Assembly (NCBI GenBank): GCA_963578605.1
Contig: CAUZEA010000010.1
Coordinates: 18,702 to 82,701 of the forward strand
Source of the DNA: JAKVCB01 sp963578605
Lineage (GTDB): Bacteria > Planctomycetota > Planctomycetia > Pirellulales > Lacipirellulaceae
Direction of reading: 5' to 3'
DNA: 64,000 nucleotides
Positions 45,671 to 54,622 of this stretch are shown piece after piece. Below the pieces are notes generated by a model. That model was not told the origin of the DNA. It was given only the letters and a program-made list of their open reading frames with translations, and did not search any database. A program made the translations under genes and the position numbers. The number at the start of each line of letters is the position of its first letter. The stretch's first letter is position 1.

Positions 45671-48600
45671 TTACTCTCCGCGGTTTTTCAGGAACGCTAT
45701 CAAGTCAGCCAGTTCCTGGATAGTCAGCTGTTTGTCGAGTCCTGCGGGCATGATGGAAACGCGGCTGGGGTGGACCTCGTCGATGTCCTCCTTTGGCAGG
45801 CGAACTTCCTGGTTGGGACCAGTTGCCAACAGTATCTCGGTCGCCGCGTCGTCGCGAATCAAACCGTTGACTGCGTGGCCGCTGTTGGTTACCACGATCA
45901 CCGGTTCGTAGCTGCGGACGAAGCTCAGGCTCGGAAATACAACCGACTCCAACAAGTCTTGCTTTGTGCGGATGGTACCGATGCGGCTCAAATCGGGTCC
46001 CGTGATTCCTCCCGCATAACCGAGGCGGTGGCAGGCGGAGCAGAGTGCCTTGGAACTGTGAAATACGGCGTGGCCACGGCGGATGTCACCGTCAGCGATC
46101 TGCGGTAACAAATCGGCAATCCGCTCTCTTTGCGATTCAAGGTCGACATTGACCAGCGCGTGCAGCTGCTCGATACCTTCCTGTACGGGTGGCCCATATT
46201 TGGCAAGAATCTCACGAAGTATCTCAATCCGCAAAGCAGGTAACGCCGGCGACTCCCGGAGTGACAAGACGAGTTGGAGACCCAATGGATCGTCGTTCCC
46301 ATGTACGAAAGGATCGAGTAGTTGGTTTAACTCCAGCGGGCCAGCCCTTTCGATCAGCCCGCATACTTGGTGAAGCTGCGGTGACGACAGCCGACTCCCG
46401 GAGATTGCCGCAGCTGCCGCCTGCCGAAGGCTTACTGGTGCGTCGTCCGAAAAACTTTCGAGTAATAAGTCGAATTGGGCCGGGCTAAGCTGAGGCAACC
46501 GTGCCGAGATCACTGACAGGGCTTGAACGCGTGTTTCCTTCGGCAACTGAGCGTCGTGGGCGACGGCCAACAACTCGCGATCGAGATCTTGATCTGGCTC
46601 CGCCGGTGTGGGTAATTCTCGTGCGGTCGCGACGGCCAACGCCAACAAGTCGGGATCGCGCTCCCGGGTGAGTTGCGTGAGGACGTTTAGCCATGTCGAA
46701 GGAGATTCTGTCGGCCTGGCACGGGCCATCGCCCGCAAGATGAGCTTGCGGCTTGCTACCGGCAGCTCGTTTTGCGTTAGGTTACTGGCCATCAGCGTCT
46801 GAATCGTGGGATGTGTGGAGAATTGGGCCAGGAGTACCTCCAGCGGCGGCGCGGTGCTAGCCTGATCGTCATCCGTTTCCAGCGCAGGCCCACTTGCCAG
46901 TTGAGCTTGGAACCAGTCCGCCAGTTCCGGGCCCCAATCGGGGTGACGTCTGATCAGCCAATGCGCGGCTTCTTTTAACGTGACGTCTGGTGATTCCAAC
47001 AGCGGCACGACACTGCTGGGCTGTAGGTGGTTGCCTGGAATCTGATCCAGGGCAACCAGCGCCGACGCCTGGGTTCCTGGCTGGCTGCTGACGATGCCGG
47101 CCTGCAGACTTTCGACGTGGGCCAATTCGATCAACGCATAGGTGATCGAGTGTTGCAGGTCACGGTCCCTGGCATCAGCGGCGGCTGCTAGTAGACCAGG
47201 TACCGCTTCCTGATTACCGATCCTTCCCAGTGCTTCGGCAGCAATTCGACGATTAGCAGGCGTGTCGCTGCGGAGCATTTCGATCAGCGGATCAAACGCC
47301 TGGCGGTCGCGGTGCAGGCTAACGGCTTGGGCGGCCGTCTTGCGGACCTCCTCGTGCGAATGCCGCAGTAAGCCGCGGATCAGCGCCTGGGCTTTTGCGT
47401 TTCTTATCTGACCCAGGGCCCATACGCGGACGAGCGCCCCGGTATGGTCAGCGCCCAAACCGGTGTCACCTTGACTTGCGAGACGGTCCAGGAAGGGATC
47501 CATTTTGTTTGAATTCTGACGGGCCGCAAATGCCCGCTTGGCATGTTCTCGCACAGGAGGCCGCCCGTCGGCAAGGAGTTGCCAAAGCCGTTCTGGTTCG
47601 GAATCACTCCAGGCGATGCGCTGGCCACGCGGATCCTCAAGGACCCTGGAATCGGTTTTTCGAACACGATAGATGCCTCCCAACACATCTGCCTTCTCTA
47701 ATTGCGACGTCGGGCAACAAATTTTGTACCAGCCACCCGTATCGACGATCAGGAGACTTCCGTCGGCGTCGGCGAAGATGTCGGTCGGGTGGAAATCGAC
47801 ATCATGGGAAGTCACAAAGTCGTGATCGATCGTGCGCAGCGTGGCACCATCCGGCTGCAGCACATGCCGCGACACCTTACGCAGGTTAAATTGGCAAGCG
47901 AACAGGTTGTCACGGTACTGGTCCCCCCAGACGTCGAAATCGTACCGCTCCAAACCACAGGGCGCTGCGGCTCCCATGTGGGTCAGCACCGGGATGAGAT
48001 CGCCGGTTCGTGGATGATTTTCCAGCACGCTATGATCCTTACCATGAACACCGCCGTAGATAGCGCGGGCCATTCCGTCCCGTTTTCCGTCACCGGGATG
48101 TACCAAAAAAGTGGAAGTGAAAAACCGATCTCCCGTAGGCGTGAACACGACGTCGACCGGATTGTCCATGCCACCGGTGGTTACCGGCTCGAATTCTGAC
48201 CCATCGGGTTGGGCGCGGAAGACGTGGGCTGCCCGCGTCTTCCATTCACGTCCGTTGACAACGTGGGACTGTTCAGCGAAGGCCCCTTTACACCAGTAGA
48301 TGAATCCATCGGGTCCCAGGTAAGGGCCATGGAGATCATTGGCGCAATGGGTCACAGTTTTTCCCTGAAACCATTCTTCCCGCTCGTCAGCTACGCCGTC
48401 ATCGTCGGTATCGGTCAGCTTCCAAATACTCGGCGGTGCGGCGACGTAGAGCGATCCGTCATAAAACATCGTGCCTTCGGGTAACATCATGTCTTCGGCA
48501 AAAACGCGAGATTCGTCAAAGCGACCATCGCCGTCGGTGTCTTCCAGGCGGACAATTCGGTGCGGGCGGGATTCGACCTGGGTCAACGCCCCTTCCGACC

Positions 48601-48841
48601 AGTTGATGTTGTTTTCGGCGAACGGTTCATTGCTGCCAGAAGAATCGCCCACGTAGAGCCGTCCCTGGTCGTCAAAGGTGGCCGTAATGGGGCGGTCCAC
48701 GAGCGGTGGCCCCGCGACCAACTCGATCGTAAACCCTTCGGGCACCGACAATTCACGGGCGGCAACTGGCGCGCAAAACCACGATATGCTCAGCAATGAC
48801 AGCACAACAGTGATCGAGCTTTGGAAGAAGGGCTTATACAT
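45671..48841 (-). CDS. PVC-type heme-binding CxxCH protein with propeller and HEAT-like repeats
   Basis: The 1056-residue exported protein (signal LLSISWFCAPVAA) starts VPEGFTIELVAGPPLVDRP, the opening of the planctomycete membrane-bound dehydrogenase propeller domain (about 30-400), including DGSLLIVDTGGWYK. Residues about 430-880 are HEAT-like helical repeats (IRGLLRHSHEEVRKTAAQAV). The C-terminal part is a cytochrome c-type domain with one heme site, CSACHRLGYAGG, and TIRTKQDLLESVVFPS. Such proteins are thought to be periplasmic redox enzymes. The substrate is unknown. Confidence 0.92.
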   Translation of the reverse strand: MYKPFFQSSITVVLSLLSISWFCAPVAARELSVPEGFTIELVAGPPLVDRPITATFDDQGRLYVGDSSGSNEPFAENNINWSEGALTQVESRPHRIVRLEDTDGDGRFDESRVFAEDMMLPEGTMFYDGSLYVAAPPSIWKLTDTDDDGVADEREEWFQGKTVTHCANDLHGPYLGPDGFIYWCKGAFAEQSHVVNGREWKTRAAHVFRAQPDGSEFEPVTTGGMDNPVDVVFTPTGDRFFTSTFLVHPGDGKRDGMARAIYGGVHGKDHSVLENHPRTGDLIPVLTHMGAAAPCGLERYDFDVWGDQYRDNLFACQFNLRKVSRHVLQPDGATLRTIDHDFVTSHDVDFHPTDIFADADGSLLIVDTGGWYKICCPTSQLEKADVLGGIYRVRKTDSRVLEDPRGQRIAWSDSEPERLWQLLADGRPPVREHAKRAFAARQNSNKMDPFLDRLASQGDTGLGADHTGALVRVWALGQIRNAKAQALIRGLLRHSHEEVRKTAAQAVSLHRDRQAFDPLIEMLRSDTPANRRIAAEALGRIGNQEAVPGLLAAAADARDRDLQHSITYALIELAHVESLQAGIVSSQPGTQASALVALDQIPGNHLQPSSVVPLLESPDVTLKEAAHWLIRRHPDWGPELADWFQAQLASGPALETDDDQASTAPPLEVLLAQFSTHPTIQTLMASNLTQNELPVASRKLILRAMARARPTESPSTWLNVLTQLTRERDPDLLALAVATARELPTPAEPDQDLDRELLAVAHDAQLPKETRVQALSVISARLPQLSPAQFDLLLESFSDDAPVSLRQAAAAAISGSRLSSPQLHQVCGLIERAGPLELNQLLDPFVHGNDDPLGLQLVLSLRESPALPALRIEILREILAKYGPPVQEGIEQLHALVNVDLESQRERIADLLPQIADGDIRRGHAVFHSSKALCSACHRLGYAGGITGPDLSRIGTIRTKQDLLESVVFPSLSFVRSYEPVIVVTNSGHAVNGLIRDDAATEILLATGPNQEVRLPKEDIDEVHPSRVSIMPAGLDKQLTIQELADLIAFLKNRGE

Positions 48842-49213
48842 CTGGGAACACCAAGCGGAAATTCGTTAGATTCAGCATCGGCAAATCTCATCATCACAGA
48901 CGGGCACACGAAAACAACGGCAAACTCTTCGACTGGACTTGCATTGTAAGCGGTGTCACGCGCGAGGTGCAAACGGCGAATTTAACCGGTAATGGTACAG
49001 TCAACAGGCGGTTGCCACCCCTTGATATTGGGAAACCGCTCATGGACAATACGGAGCCTGTTCGAATGAGTCGGTTCAAGATCCTGGGTCCACCATCGTT
49101 GCTGCTTGATGAAAGGACTTCCCTTCGATTGTACTACGGAAGGTTAGTGCCACGAACGTAACTTTTCGCGAGTACTATCCTTTCAACATGTCCAACATGT
49201 GCACGGTGAATCC
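48842..49213. other. Divergent intergenic region
   Basis: This 372-bp stretch lies between the divergent CxxCH and enolase-superfamily genes. It should hold both promoters. No operator-like inverted repeat was recognised and no coding frame is convincing. Confidence 0.4.
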
Positions 49214-50338
49214 ATGAAAATTACCCATGTCATCTGCCAGGTTTTGCGGATCGAAGACGTCGAGGCAAAGGCTGCCGGGACACAGGACACATTGATTATT
49301 CGTATTCGTACGGATGACGGCCTCGAGGGGATTGGTGAAGCGGATGCCAGCCCCGAGGTGGTCAAGGCGATTGTCGATGCACCGTTTAGCCACACAATCG
49401 CCTGCGGCCTGCGGGAGCTTTTGATCGGTGAGAATCCGCTCGATACCGACCGTATTTGGTCCAAGATGTACCGTCGCACGATGTATTACGGTCGACGCGC
49501 TGTCGCCATCGCCGCGATGGCGGGTGTGGACCTGGCCCTGTGGGACATCAAGGGAAAATTCTACGATCAGCCAATTTGGCGGTTGCTGGGTGGACGTCAC
49601 CACGATCGAGTTCAAGCGTATGCTTCGATACTCTTCGGAAAAGACGGGTCTGAAACTGCTGAGATTGCCCGACGTTGGCGCGAGGCTGGCTATCGGGCTA
49701 TCAAGTTTGGTTGGGAACCAATGGGCGAAAGTGAGGCGCTCGATATTGAACTGGTCAAGGGCGCCCGCGAGGGTTTCGGTGCTGAAAACACGTTACTTGT
49801 CGATGCTGGCTGTGTATGGGATGCCCGGACCGCACTGCGCAGGGCCGAAGCGTTTAATGAATACGAAATTGGCTGGCTGGAGGAACCGTTGGAGCAGGAT
49901 GATTTGGATGGCTATGTGTGGCTGCGAGACCGGTCGCCTGTGCCAATCGCTTCGGGTGAAGGGGAATGTGGTCGAGCTGCTTTTCGACCCTGGATTGACC
50001 GCCACGCCTTGGATATCTACCAGGTCGATCTGGCGCGGAACGGATTTACCGACGCCAACTACATCCGGCAACGCGTAGAGGAGATCGGCGCTCGCCTCTG
50101 CAACCATTGTTACAAGACTCCCATCAGCGTGGCGGCTTGCCTGCACTGGATCAGCACGTGCAAAAACGCGTTCCTGTTCGAAGACTGCGTGGAAGACTCG
50201 CCCCTCCGCCACGAACTGACCGAAGAAACTTTGCAGGCAACTGATGGTGTGATCACGGTCCCCGACGGTCCCGGACTGGGGATTACACTCAACGAGCCAT
50301 TCATTAAACGGTTCCTTGTTTCGGAGTCGGGTCTTTGA
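49214..50338 (+). CDS. Enolase-superfamily sugar-acid dehydratase (mandelate racemase/muconate lactonizing group)
   Basis: From ATG 49214 the 374-residue enzyme reads MKITHVICQVLRIEDVEAKA. The N-terminal capping domain and the barrel are typical: AGVDLALWDIKGKFYDQPIW, RAIKFGWEPMG, LVDAGCVWD, WLEEPLEQDD and IASGEGECG (metal-ligand Glu). ICNHC-like CNHCYKTPIS gives the C-terminal His. Members dehydrate acid sugars. The neighbours (SDR remnant, COG3618-type hydrolase) point to an L-fuconate or similar route. The exact substrate is not shown. Confidence 0.88.
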   Translation: MKITHVICQVLRIEDVEAKAAGTQDTLIIRIRTDDGLEGIGEADASPEVVKAIVDAPFSHTIACGLRELLIGENPLDTDRIWSKMYRRTMYYGRRAVAIAAMAGVDLALWDIKGKFYDQPIWRLLGGRHHDRVQAYASILFGKDGSETAEIARRWREAGYRAIKFGWEPMGESEALDIELVKGAREGFGAENTLLVDAGCVWDARTALRRAEAFNEYEIGWLEEPLEQDDLDGYVWLRDRSPVPIASGEGECGRAAFRPWIDRHALDIYQVDLARNGFTDANYIRQRVEEIGARLCNHCYKTPISVAACLHWISTCKNAFLFEDCVEDSPLRHELTEETLQATDGVITVPDGPGLGITLNEPFIKRFLVSESGL

Positions 50339-50436
50339 GCGGTATTTCAGTGGACAAGCACGCAATCATCAGCGGAGGTGGCACCGGGATCGGCCGGGCG
50401 ACTGCAGTTCGCTTTGCCGAAGAAGGTGCCACGGTA
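50335..50436 (+). pseudogene. N-terminal stump of a short-chain dehydrogenase
   Basis: The first 34 codons of the following open frame read DKHAIISGGGTGIGRATAVR then FAEEGATV. This is the cofactor-binding start of an SDR (TGxxxGxG loop). It then breaks into unrelated sequence, NQLACGQVFKR. It overlaps the stop of the dehydratase gene, as a translationally coupled SDR would. The remaining 200 or so residues of the SDR are missing, so it looks like a deletion remnant. Confidence 0.7.
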
Positions 50437-51807
50437 AATCAACTCGCTTGTGGTCAGGTATTCAAGCGGCCCCACTCCATCTTTCTCAAGTGCAATTTTC
50501 GAGTAACTCGGCTTCCAAGTTTCCGCCGCGTCGTAGCTCCCGTCGGTTCTCGACAGAGATTGCCGCTTATTCTGGGACTCGTCACGGTTGGCCTCCTGGT
50601 CGTTGGACTGTATCCTTGCCCTTCCGTTTTGGGCGCCGAGTCCGACGACGGGTGGATCAGCCTCTTCAACGGCAAAAACCTTGACGGTTGGTACACGTTT
50701 TTGAGCGAGTACGGAAAGGACAACGACCCGGAGCAAGTTTTTACGGTTGAGAACGGCGAAGTTCACATCTACAAGGACTTCGAGGATGGTTCGGAGGTAC
50801 CACTCGGCTATTTTGCCACCCCCACGGACTACTCGCATTATCATCTGCGGTTTCAATACCGCTGGGGAAGCAAGCGATTTGGAATCCGCACGAACGAAAA
50901 ACGGGATTCCGGCTTGATGTACCATTGCACCGGCCCGGACGGCGTGCTCAGTGGGATTTGGCCGCGTTGCATTGAGTGCCAGGTGCAGGAGGGCGACACC
51001 GGGGATGCTCTGTGCCTGGTCGGCGCACGGTATAAGACGTTCGTCGACCCCGACATCCCGGAGCTGCCCGGTACTGTGGAACGGCAATATCTGTCTCCCG
51101 ATGACGGCGGTGTCCCCTTTCAGGCTTCGGTTTGGGTCGCCCGCAACGAACAGCGCGATCTGCTGACCGGGTGGAACACCGTGGACGTGATCGTGATGGG
51201 GAACGACTATGCCGTACACGTGGTCAACGGTGTTGTTAATCATCGGATCACCAACCTGCAGCAGTTGGATGAAGACAGCCAGTGGGTGCCACTCATTGGC
51301 GGTAGGTTCTTGTTTCAGGCCGAGTTGGCTGAGGTCTTTTATCGCAACATTAAGATCCGCCCGCTCTCCACAGGACCTTTCCGCCCGCAGGGATCGGCAC
51401 TAGTCGCAGACCAGGACGGCGTTTTCCATCTATTTGCCCACGACGCGGCGCTTCGTGGTGCGTCGTTGCGTTTTCAGCCAGACGAGCACAACACGCTGGG
51501 GCACTGGCATGGTTTGGACGATGTGGCAACGTGGACCATTTCCGTCGATCGTCCCGGTACCTATGATTTTGAACTCGATTGGTCGATCGACGATGGGGCG
51601 GCGGTGAACACGTTCCAAGTGACCAGCGGGAATTCCAGCTTCGCACAAAAGGTGCCGGGGACGGGCGGCTGGTGGACTTACCAAACGAAGATTTTTGGAG
51701 AGCTCCAACTGGAAGCGGGCATCCAGGAAATCATTATCAAACCAGTGGGAGAGTTCCGCGGTGCTTTGATGGATTTCCGTGCTGCCAGGTTGCTGCCGCG
51801 CCAGTAG
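50335..51807 (+). CDS. DUF1080 (3-keto-disaccharide hydrolase-like) protein with carbohydrate-binding-like tail
   Basis: The DUF1080 domain starts near residue 105 with DGWISLFNGKNLDGWYTFL. It continues with FTVENGEVHIYKDFEDG, SGLMYHCTGPDGVLSG, WPRCIECQVQEGDTGD and NTVDVIVMGNDYAVHVVNG. This is a concanavalin-like fold linked to sugar hydrolysis in planctomycetes. Residues about 395-490 (WTISVDRPGTYDFELDW) look like a carbohydrate-binding beta sandwich. A signal-like stretch (LPLILGLVTVGLLVVGL) begins at codon 76. The true start is unclear: no ATG precedes it, and the first 34 codons are an SDR remnant. TTG at 50560 is one option. Confidence 0.8.
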   Translation: MSGISVDKHAIISGGGTGIGRATAVRFAEEGATVNQLACGQVFKRPHSIFLKCNFRVTRLPSFRRVVAPVGSRQRLPLILGLVTVGLLVVGLYPCPSVLGAESDDGWISLFNGKNLDGWYTFLSEYGKDNDPEQVFTVENGEVHIYKDFEDGSEVPLGYFATPTDYSHYHLRFQYRWGSKRFGIRTNEKRDSGLMYHCTGPDGVLSGIWPRCIECQVQEGDTGDALCLVGARYKTFVDPDIPELPGTVERQYLSPDDGGVPFQASVWVARNEQRDLLTGWNTVDVIVMGNDYAVHVVNGVVNHRITNLQQLDEDSQWVPLIGGRFLFQAELAEVFYRNIKIRPLSTGPFRPQGSALVADQDGVFHLFAHDAALRGASLRFQPDEHNTLGHWHGLDDVATWTISVDRPGTYDFELDWSIDDGAAVNTFQVTSGNSSFAQKVPGTGGWWTYQTKIFGELQLEAGIQEIIIKPVGEFRGALMDFRAARLLPRQ

Positions 51808-52195
51808 CGGTAACGGCGGCTGGGAGCCACCGCTACGAAGATGGGGCTTCGGTAGTAAAACTCCGATACCAACTAGCAGGTTCCTGTTGACCATCATTGT
51901 TGCCATGTTGACCGGTGTGTTCACGCCTGCTGTTTTGCGGGTTGCCACTGCCTGGCTCACGCGGTTCCTCGAGGAAGTCCGTGAAAGCCATAACCGTAGA
52001 GCGTCCCCCGTTTGAGACAGGATTTCGTCTGGCGGGCGACGGCGGGATCTACGTTGCCTCCCTTCCATGTTGCCTGCGCGGCCTGATGGAGTCGCTCGAA
52101 CTTAGTTATTTTTCCCCCCTCGCACATTCTTGCCTCTTAACGTCTAATCGGAGGCACGCGGTTCCCGCGCAAACCATCGCCCCAGGAGTACCGTC
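51808..52195. other. Non-coding stretch with possible relics
   Basis: This 388-bp region lies between the DUF1080 and creatininase genes. A short frame from 51983 reads MKAITVERPPFETGFRLAGD, faintly like the start of a zinc-type alcohol dehydrogenase, but it decays at once. I cannot support a gene here. Confidence 0.35.
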
Positions 52196-53071
52196 ATGTC
52201 CGATCGTGCGCGAACCGAGTATCGGTATGAAAAGCTGACCTGGCCCGAGATCGATGACGCCGTCGGGCTGGGCAAAGTCTGCATCGTGCCCTGTGGTGCC
52301 GTGGAGCAACATGGCCCTCACTTGCCATTGGACGTGGACCTTGTCTGTCCGTTGGGCGTCGCGTATGGGGCTGGCCGTGTGGCTCCCGAAGACCTGCTCG
52401 TGCTCCCGGTGATCAGTTACGGCTATACCGGACACGTGATGGATTTTCCTGGGACCATCAACTGCCACTATGAGCACTTCATACAAATGGTGCTCGACGT
52501 GACCAAATCGCTGGCCTACCACGGCTTCAAGAAGATCATCCTGCTCAACGGCCATGGTTCGAATATGCCAAATCTCAACCTGGTCGCTCGTCGAACGAAC
52601 CTGGAGACAGACGCCGAGTGCGTGGTGACCGCCTGGTGGTCGCTGCTGACGGTCGATCCGGAATTTCTGCCCGGGTGGCGGGAAAGCAAGTTCCCCGGTG
52701 GCATCGCCCACGCCTGCGAACTGGAGACGTCGATGTACCTTTACCTCGACGGTGAGAACGTGCGAAAAGACAAGATCAAGAACGGCGTGGTCAGCTTCAA
52801 CGAAGAGGACTGCCCGTTCAACTACGTCGACTTGTTTGCCGAAGGCCCGGGCACGGTTATTTCCTGGACCAGCAGCTACAGCGACACGGGCGTACTTGGC
52901 GAAGCCGAACTGGCGACGGCCGAGAAGGGAAAAGCAGCATGCGAAGAAGCTGTCAAGCAGTTAGTGCGCTTCGTGAAACACTTCAAGGACCGGCCGAAGG
53001 ACCAGCGCAAGGACCGCCACCGCACCCCGCCGACGTTTCCCGTCCCATGGGGTCAGGTCGATTTAGAGTGA
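52196..53071 (+). CDS. Creatininase-family amidohydrolase
   Basis: This 291-residue protein shows the creatininase fold: VCIVPCGAVEQHGPHLPLDV with the first metal ligands (E, H), DFPGTINCHYEHFIQMV, KKIILLNGHGSNMPNLN and ELETSMYLYLD. The family hydrolyses cyclic amides (creatinine, FAPy, mycofactocin precursors), so the true substrate cannot be read from context. No mycofactocin genes are seen. It probably belongs to the catabolic island. Confidence 0.9.
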   Translation: MSDRARTEYRYEKLTWPEIDDAVGLGKVCIVPCGAVEQHGPHLPLDVDLVCPLGVAYGAGRVAPEDLLVLPVISYGYTGHVMDFPGTINCHYEHFIQMVLDVTKSLAYHGFKKIILLNGHGSNMPNLNLVARRTNLETDAECVVTAWWSLLTVDPEFLPGWRESKFPGGIAHACELETSMYLYLDGENVRKDKIKNGVVSFNEEDCPFNYVDLFAEGPGTVISWTSSYSDTGVLGEAELATAEKGKAACEEAVKQLVRFVKHFKDRPKDQRKDRHRTPPTFPVPWGQVDLE

Positions 53072-53133
53072 CCAACGATCCCGGGGCATCTGCCCCGGTG
53101 CGCACCGACAAACTTCGATCTGGAAGAAATGGC

Positions 53134-54099
53134 ATGAGTTCAGACCCTGGGATCGATCCGGCGCTGTTCCACCCCGAGGCGATCACCGCCGATACGGCAG
53201 CGTTTAACGAAACGGTGGCAGCGAGCTTCGCAACCGCACCGGCGATTCACGAGCGGCAACCGCAGGCGCTGCGGGATGAGCGGCGGGTGGACGGGGGGCC
53301 GTTCGGGCAGTTGGTGTTTGACGATTCGGCACAGGAGCGATCGATTCCGGGGCCGGCCGGAGCCATCCCGGTGCGGATTTTCCGGTCGGATGGGGAGCCA
53401 CGCGGCGTCTATCTCTATATCCACGGTGGCGGCTGGGTGCTGGGCCGCGCCGATGAGCAGGACGGGCTGCTGGTGAAATCTGCGGCGCGAACCGGCTGCG
53501 TGGTGGTGAGCGTCGATTATCGGTTGGCACCGGAACACCCCTACCCAGCAGGGCCGGACGATTGCGAAGCGGCGGCAGTGTGGTTAGCCGAGCATGCAAA
53601 GGCAGAGTTCGGCAGCGACCACCTGGTGATCGGCGGGACGTCGGCCGGAGGGCACCTGGCAGCGCTGACGCTGCTGAGGATGCGGGACCGGCATGGTTAC
53701 ACAGATTTTCGGGCGGCGAATCTAACCTGCGGGGTGTTCGATCTGTCGGAAACGCCGAGTCAGTCGAGAGCGCCGCAGCAGTACATGATTCCGCTGCCAA
53801 CGATGCGCTGGTTCTACGACCACTACGTGCCGACGCAGGACCGGCGGGATCCTGACGTCTCGCCGCTTTATGCGTCGTTGCATGAAATGCCGCCGGCACT
53901 GTTTACGATAGGAACGTTGGACCCGCTGCTAGACGACACGTTGTATATGTACAGCCGCTGGCGAGCGGCGGGAAGCGAAGCAGATATCGCTGTGTATCCC
54001 GGTGGGGTGCACGGGTTCAACTTTCTCCCTGGACTACGGATCGGTCGGGAGGCAGATCGCCGGGTCGACCAGTTCCTGGCAGCGGCCGTGGCAGAGTAG
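53134..54099 (+). CDS. HSL-type alpha/beta hydrolase (esterase family IV)
   Basis: ATG at 53134 has tggaagaaat upstream. The 321-residue enzyme carries the HSL oxyanion motif YIHGGGWVLGRADEQ, the nucleophile elbow GGTSAGGHLAAL (GTSAG), the acid region IGTLDPLLDD and the His in VHGFNFLPG. It probably cleaves small esters, such as acetyl groups on sugars. It lies 62 bp after the creatininase gene on the same strand. The DNA is GC-richer than the flanks. Confidence 0.92.
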   Translation: MSSDPGIDPALFHPEAITADTAAFNETVAASFATAPAIHERQPQALRDERRVDGGPFGQLVFDDSAQERSIPGPAGAIPVRIFRSDGEPRGVYLYIHGGGWVLGRADEQDGLLVKSAARTGCVVVSVDYRLAPEHPYPAGPDDCEAAAVWLAEHAKAEFGSDHLVIGGTSAGGHLAALTLLRMRDRHGYTDFRAANLTCGVFDLSETPSQSRAPQQYMIPLPTMRWFYDHYVPTQDRRDPDVSPLYASLHEMPPALFTIGTLDPLLDDTLYMYSRWRAAGSEADIAVYPGGVHGFNFLPGLRIGREADRRVDQFLAAAVAE

Positions 54100-54130
54100 G
54101 GCGTGAAAACGGTCAGGGTTCGTCGGCAGG

Positions 54131-54460
54131 ATGGCCTTCTTTGAAACCGTGAAGAAGGTGCGTTGGACGAACGCTGCGGTTGAGGATTTGACAGAATGTC
54201 ATCGTTACATACAGGACCATTTGGCTATACTTACCAGACAGGTCGATCGGGTTTTTGTCTTCAGAAGGGTTCCCATCATGCGTCGCATTGCCTTCTCAAT
54301 TATCGCAATTTGTGTTTGCCTGACCATTGCTCTGAATCTCATTCAGATCGGTCCCGCGGCGGCAGTACAAGAGACAAAACCTCAGCAGCTTGATCAACTC
54401 GATGTCACTCAGGGCATTGTCGTGGTCAGCCTGATCGACGATCGAGTCCTTGGCTTTTGA
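54131..54460 (+). pseudogene. Composite relic: ParE-like start joined to a signal-peptide fragment
   Basis: The 109-codon frame begins like a RelE/ParE toxin (KVRWTNAAVEDLTECHRYIQ then DHL) and then breaks. From ATG 54278 it reads as a signal peptide (RIAFSIIAICVCLTIALNL) with a short tail ending at TGA. Neither half is a full protein: ParE toxins are about 95 residues with a conserved C-terminal Arg. It may be two unrelated gene ends joined by deletion. Confidence 0.4.
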
Positions 54461-54483
54461 CACCAGCTGGTTTCGCCTTTCGC

Positions 54484-54530
54484 TCACTTGACGGTAACCA
54501 CACGGATAGGAATTTCAATTCGCTGACGAA
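54484..54530 (-). pseudogene. C-terminal tail relic sharing sequence with 45.0 kb
   Basis: The minus strand reads LRQRIEIPIRVVTVK and then a stop. The 19 bases cacggataggaatttcaat are identical at 54501-54519 and 45035-45053, where they encode the IEIPIR of the broken dehydrogenase-like gene. It thus looks like the end of a paralogue, of which nothing else is left. Confidence 0.45.
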
Positions 54531-54622
54531 GTCGCAGAGTGAGCACCTGCGAAATCCGTATCTCCGTCAGCCGCTTGTGTGCGATTTGGTATTTTGTGCG
54601 AAACAATTTCCAAGGTGGTCAA

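Noticed and set aside
50347..51243. 298-codon minus-strand open frame
   Set aside because: It is antisense to the DUF1080 gene, which has family motifs.
53204..53899. 231-codon minus-strand open frame rich in Arg, Pro and Ala
   Set aside because: It is a shadow of the GC-rich esterase gene.
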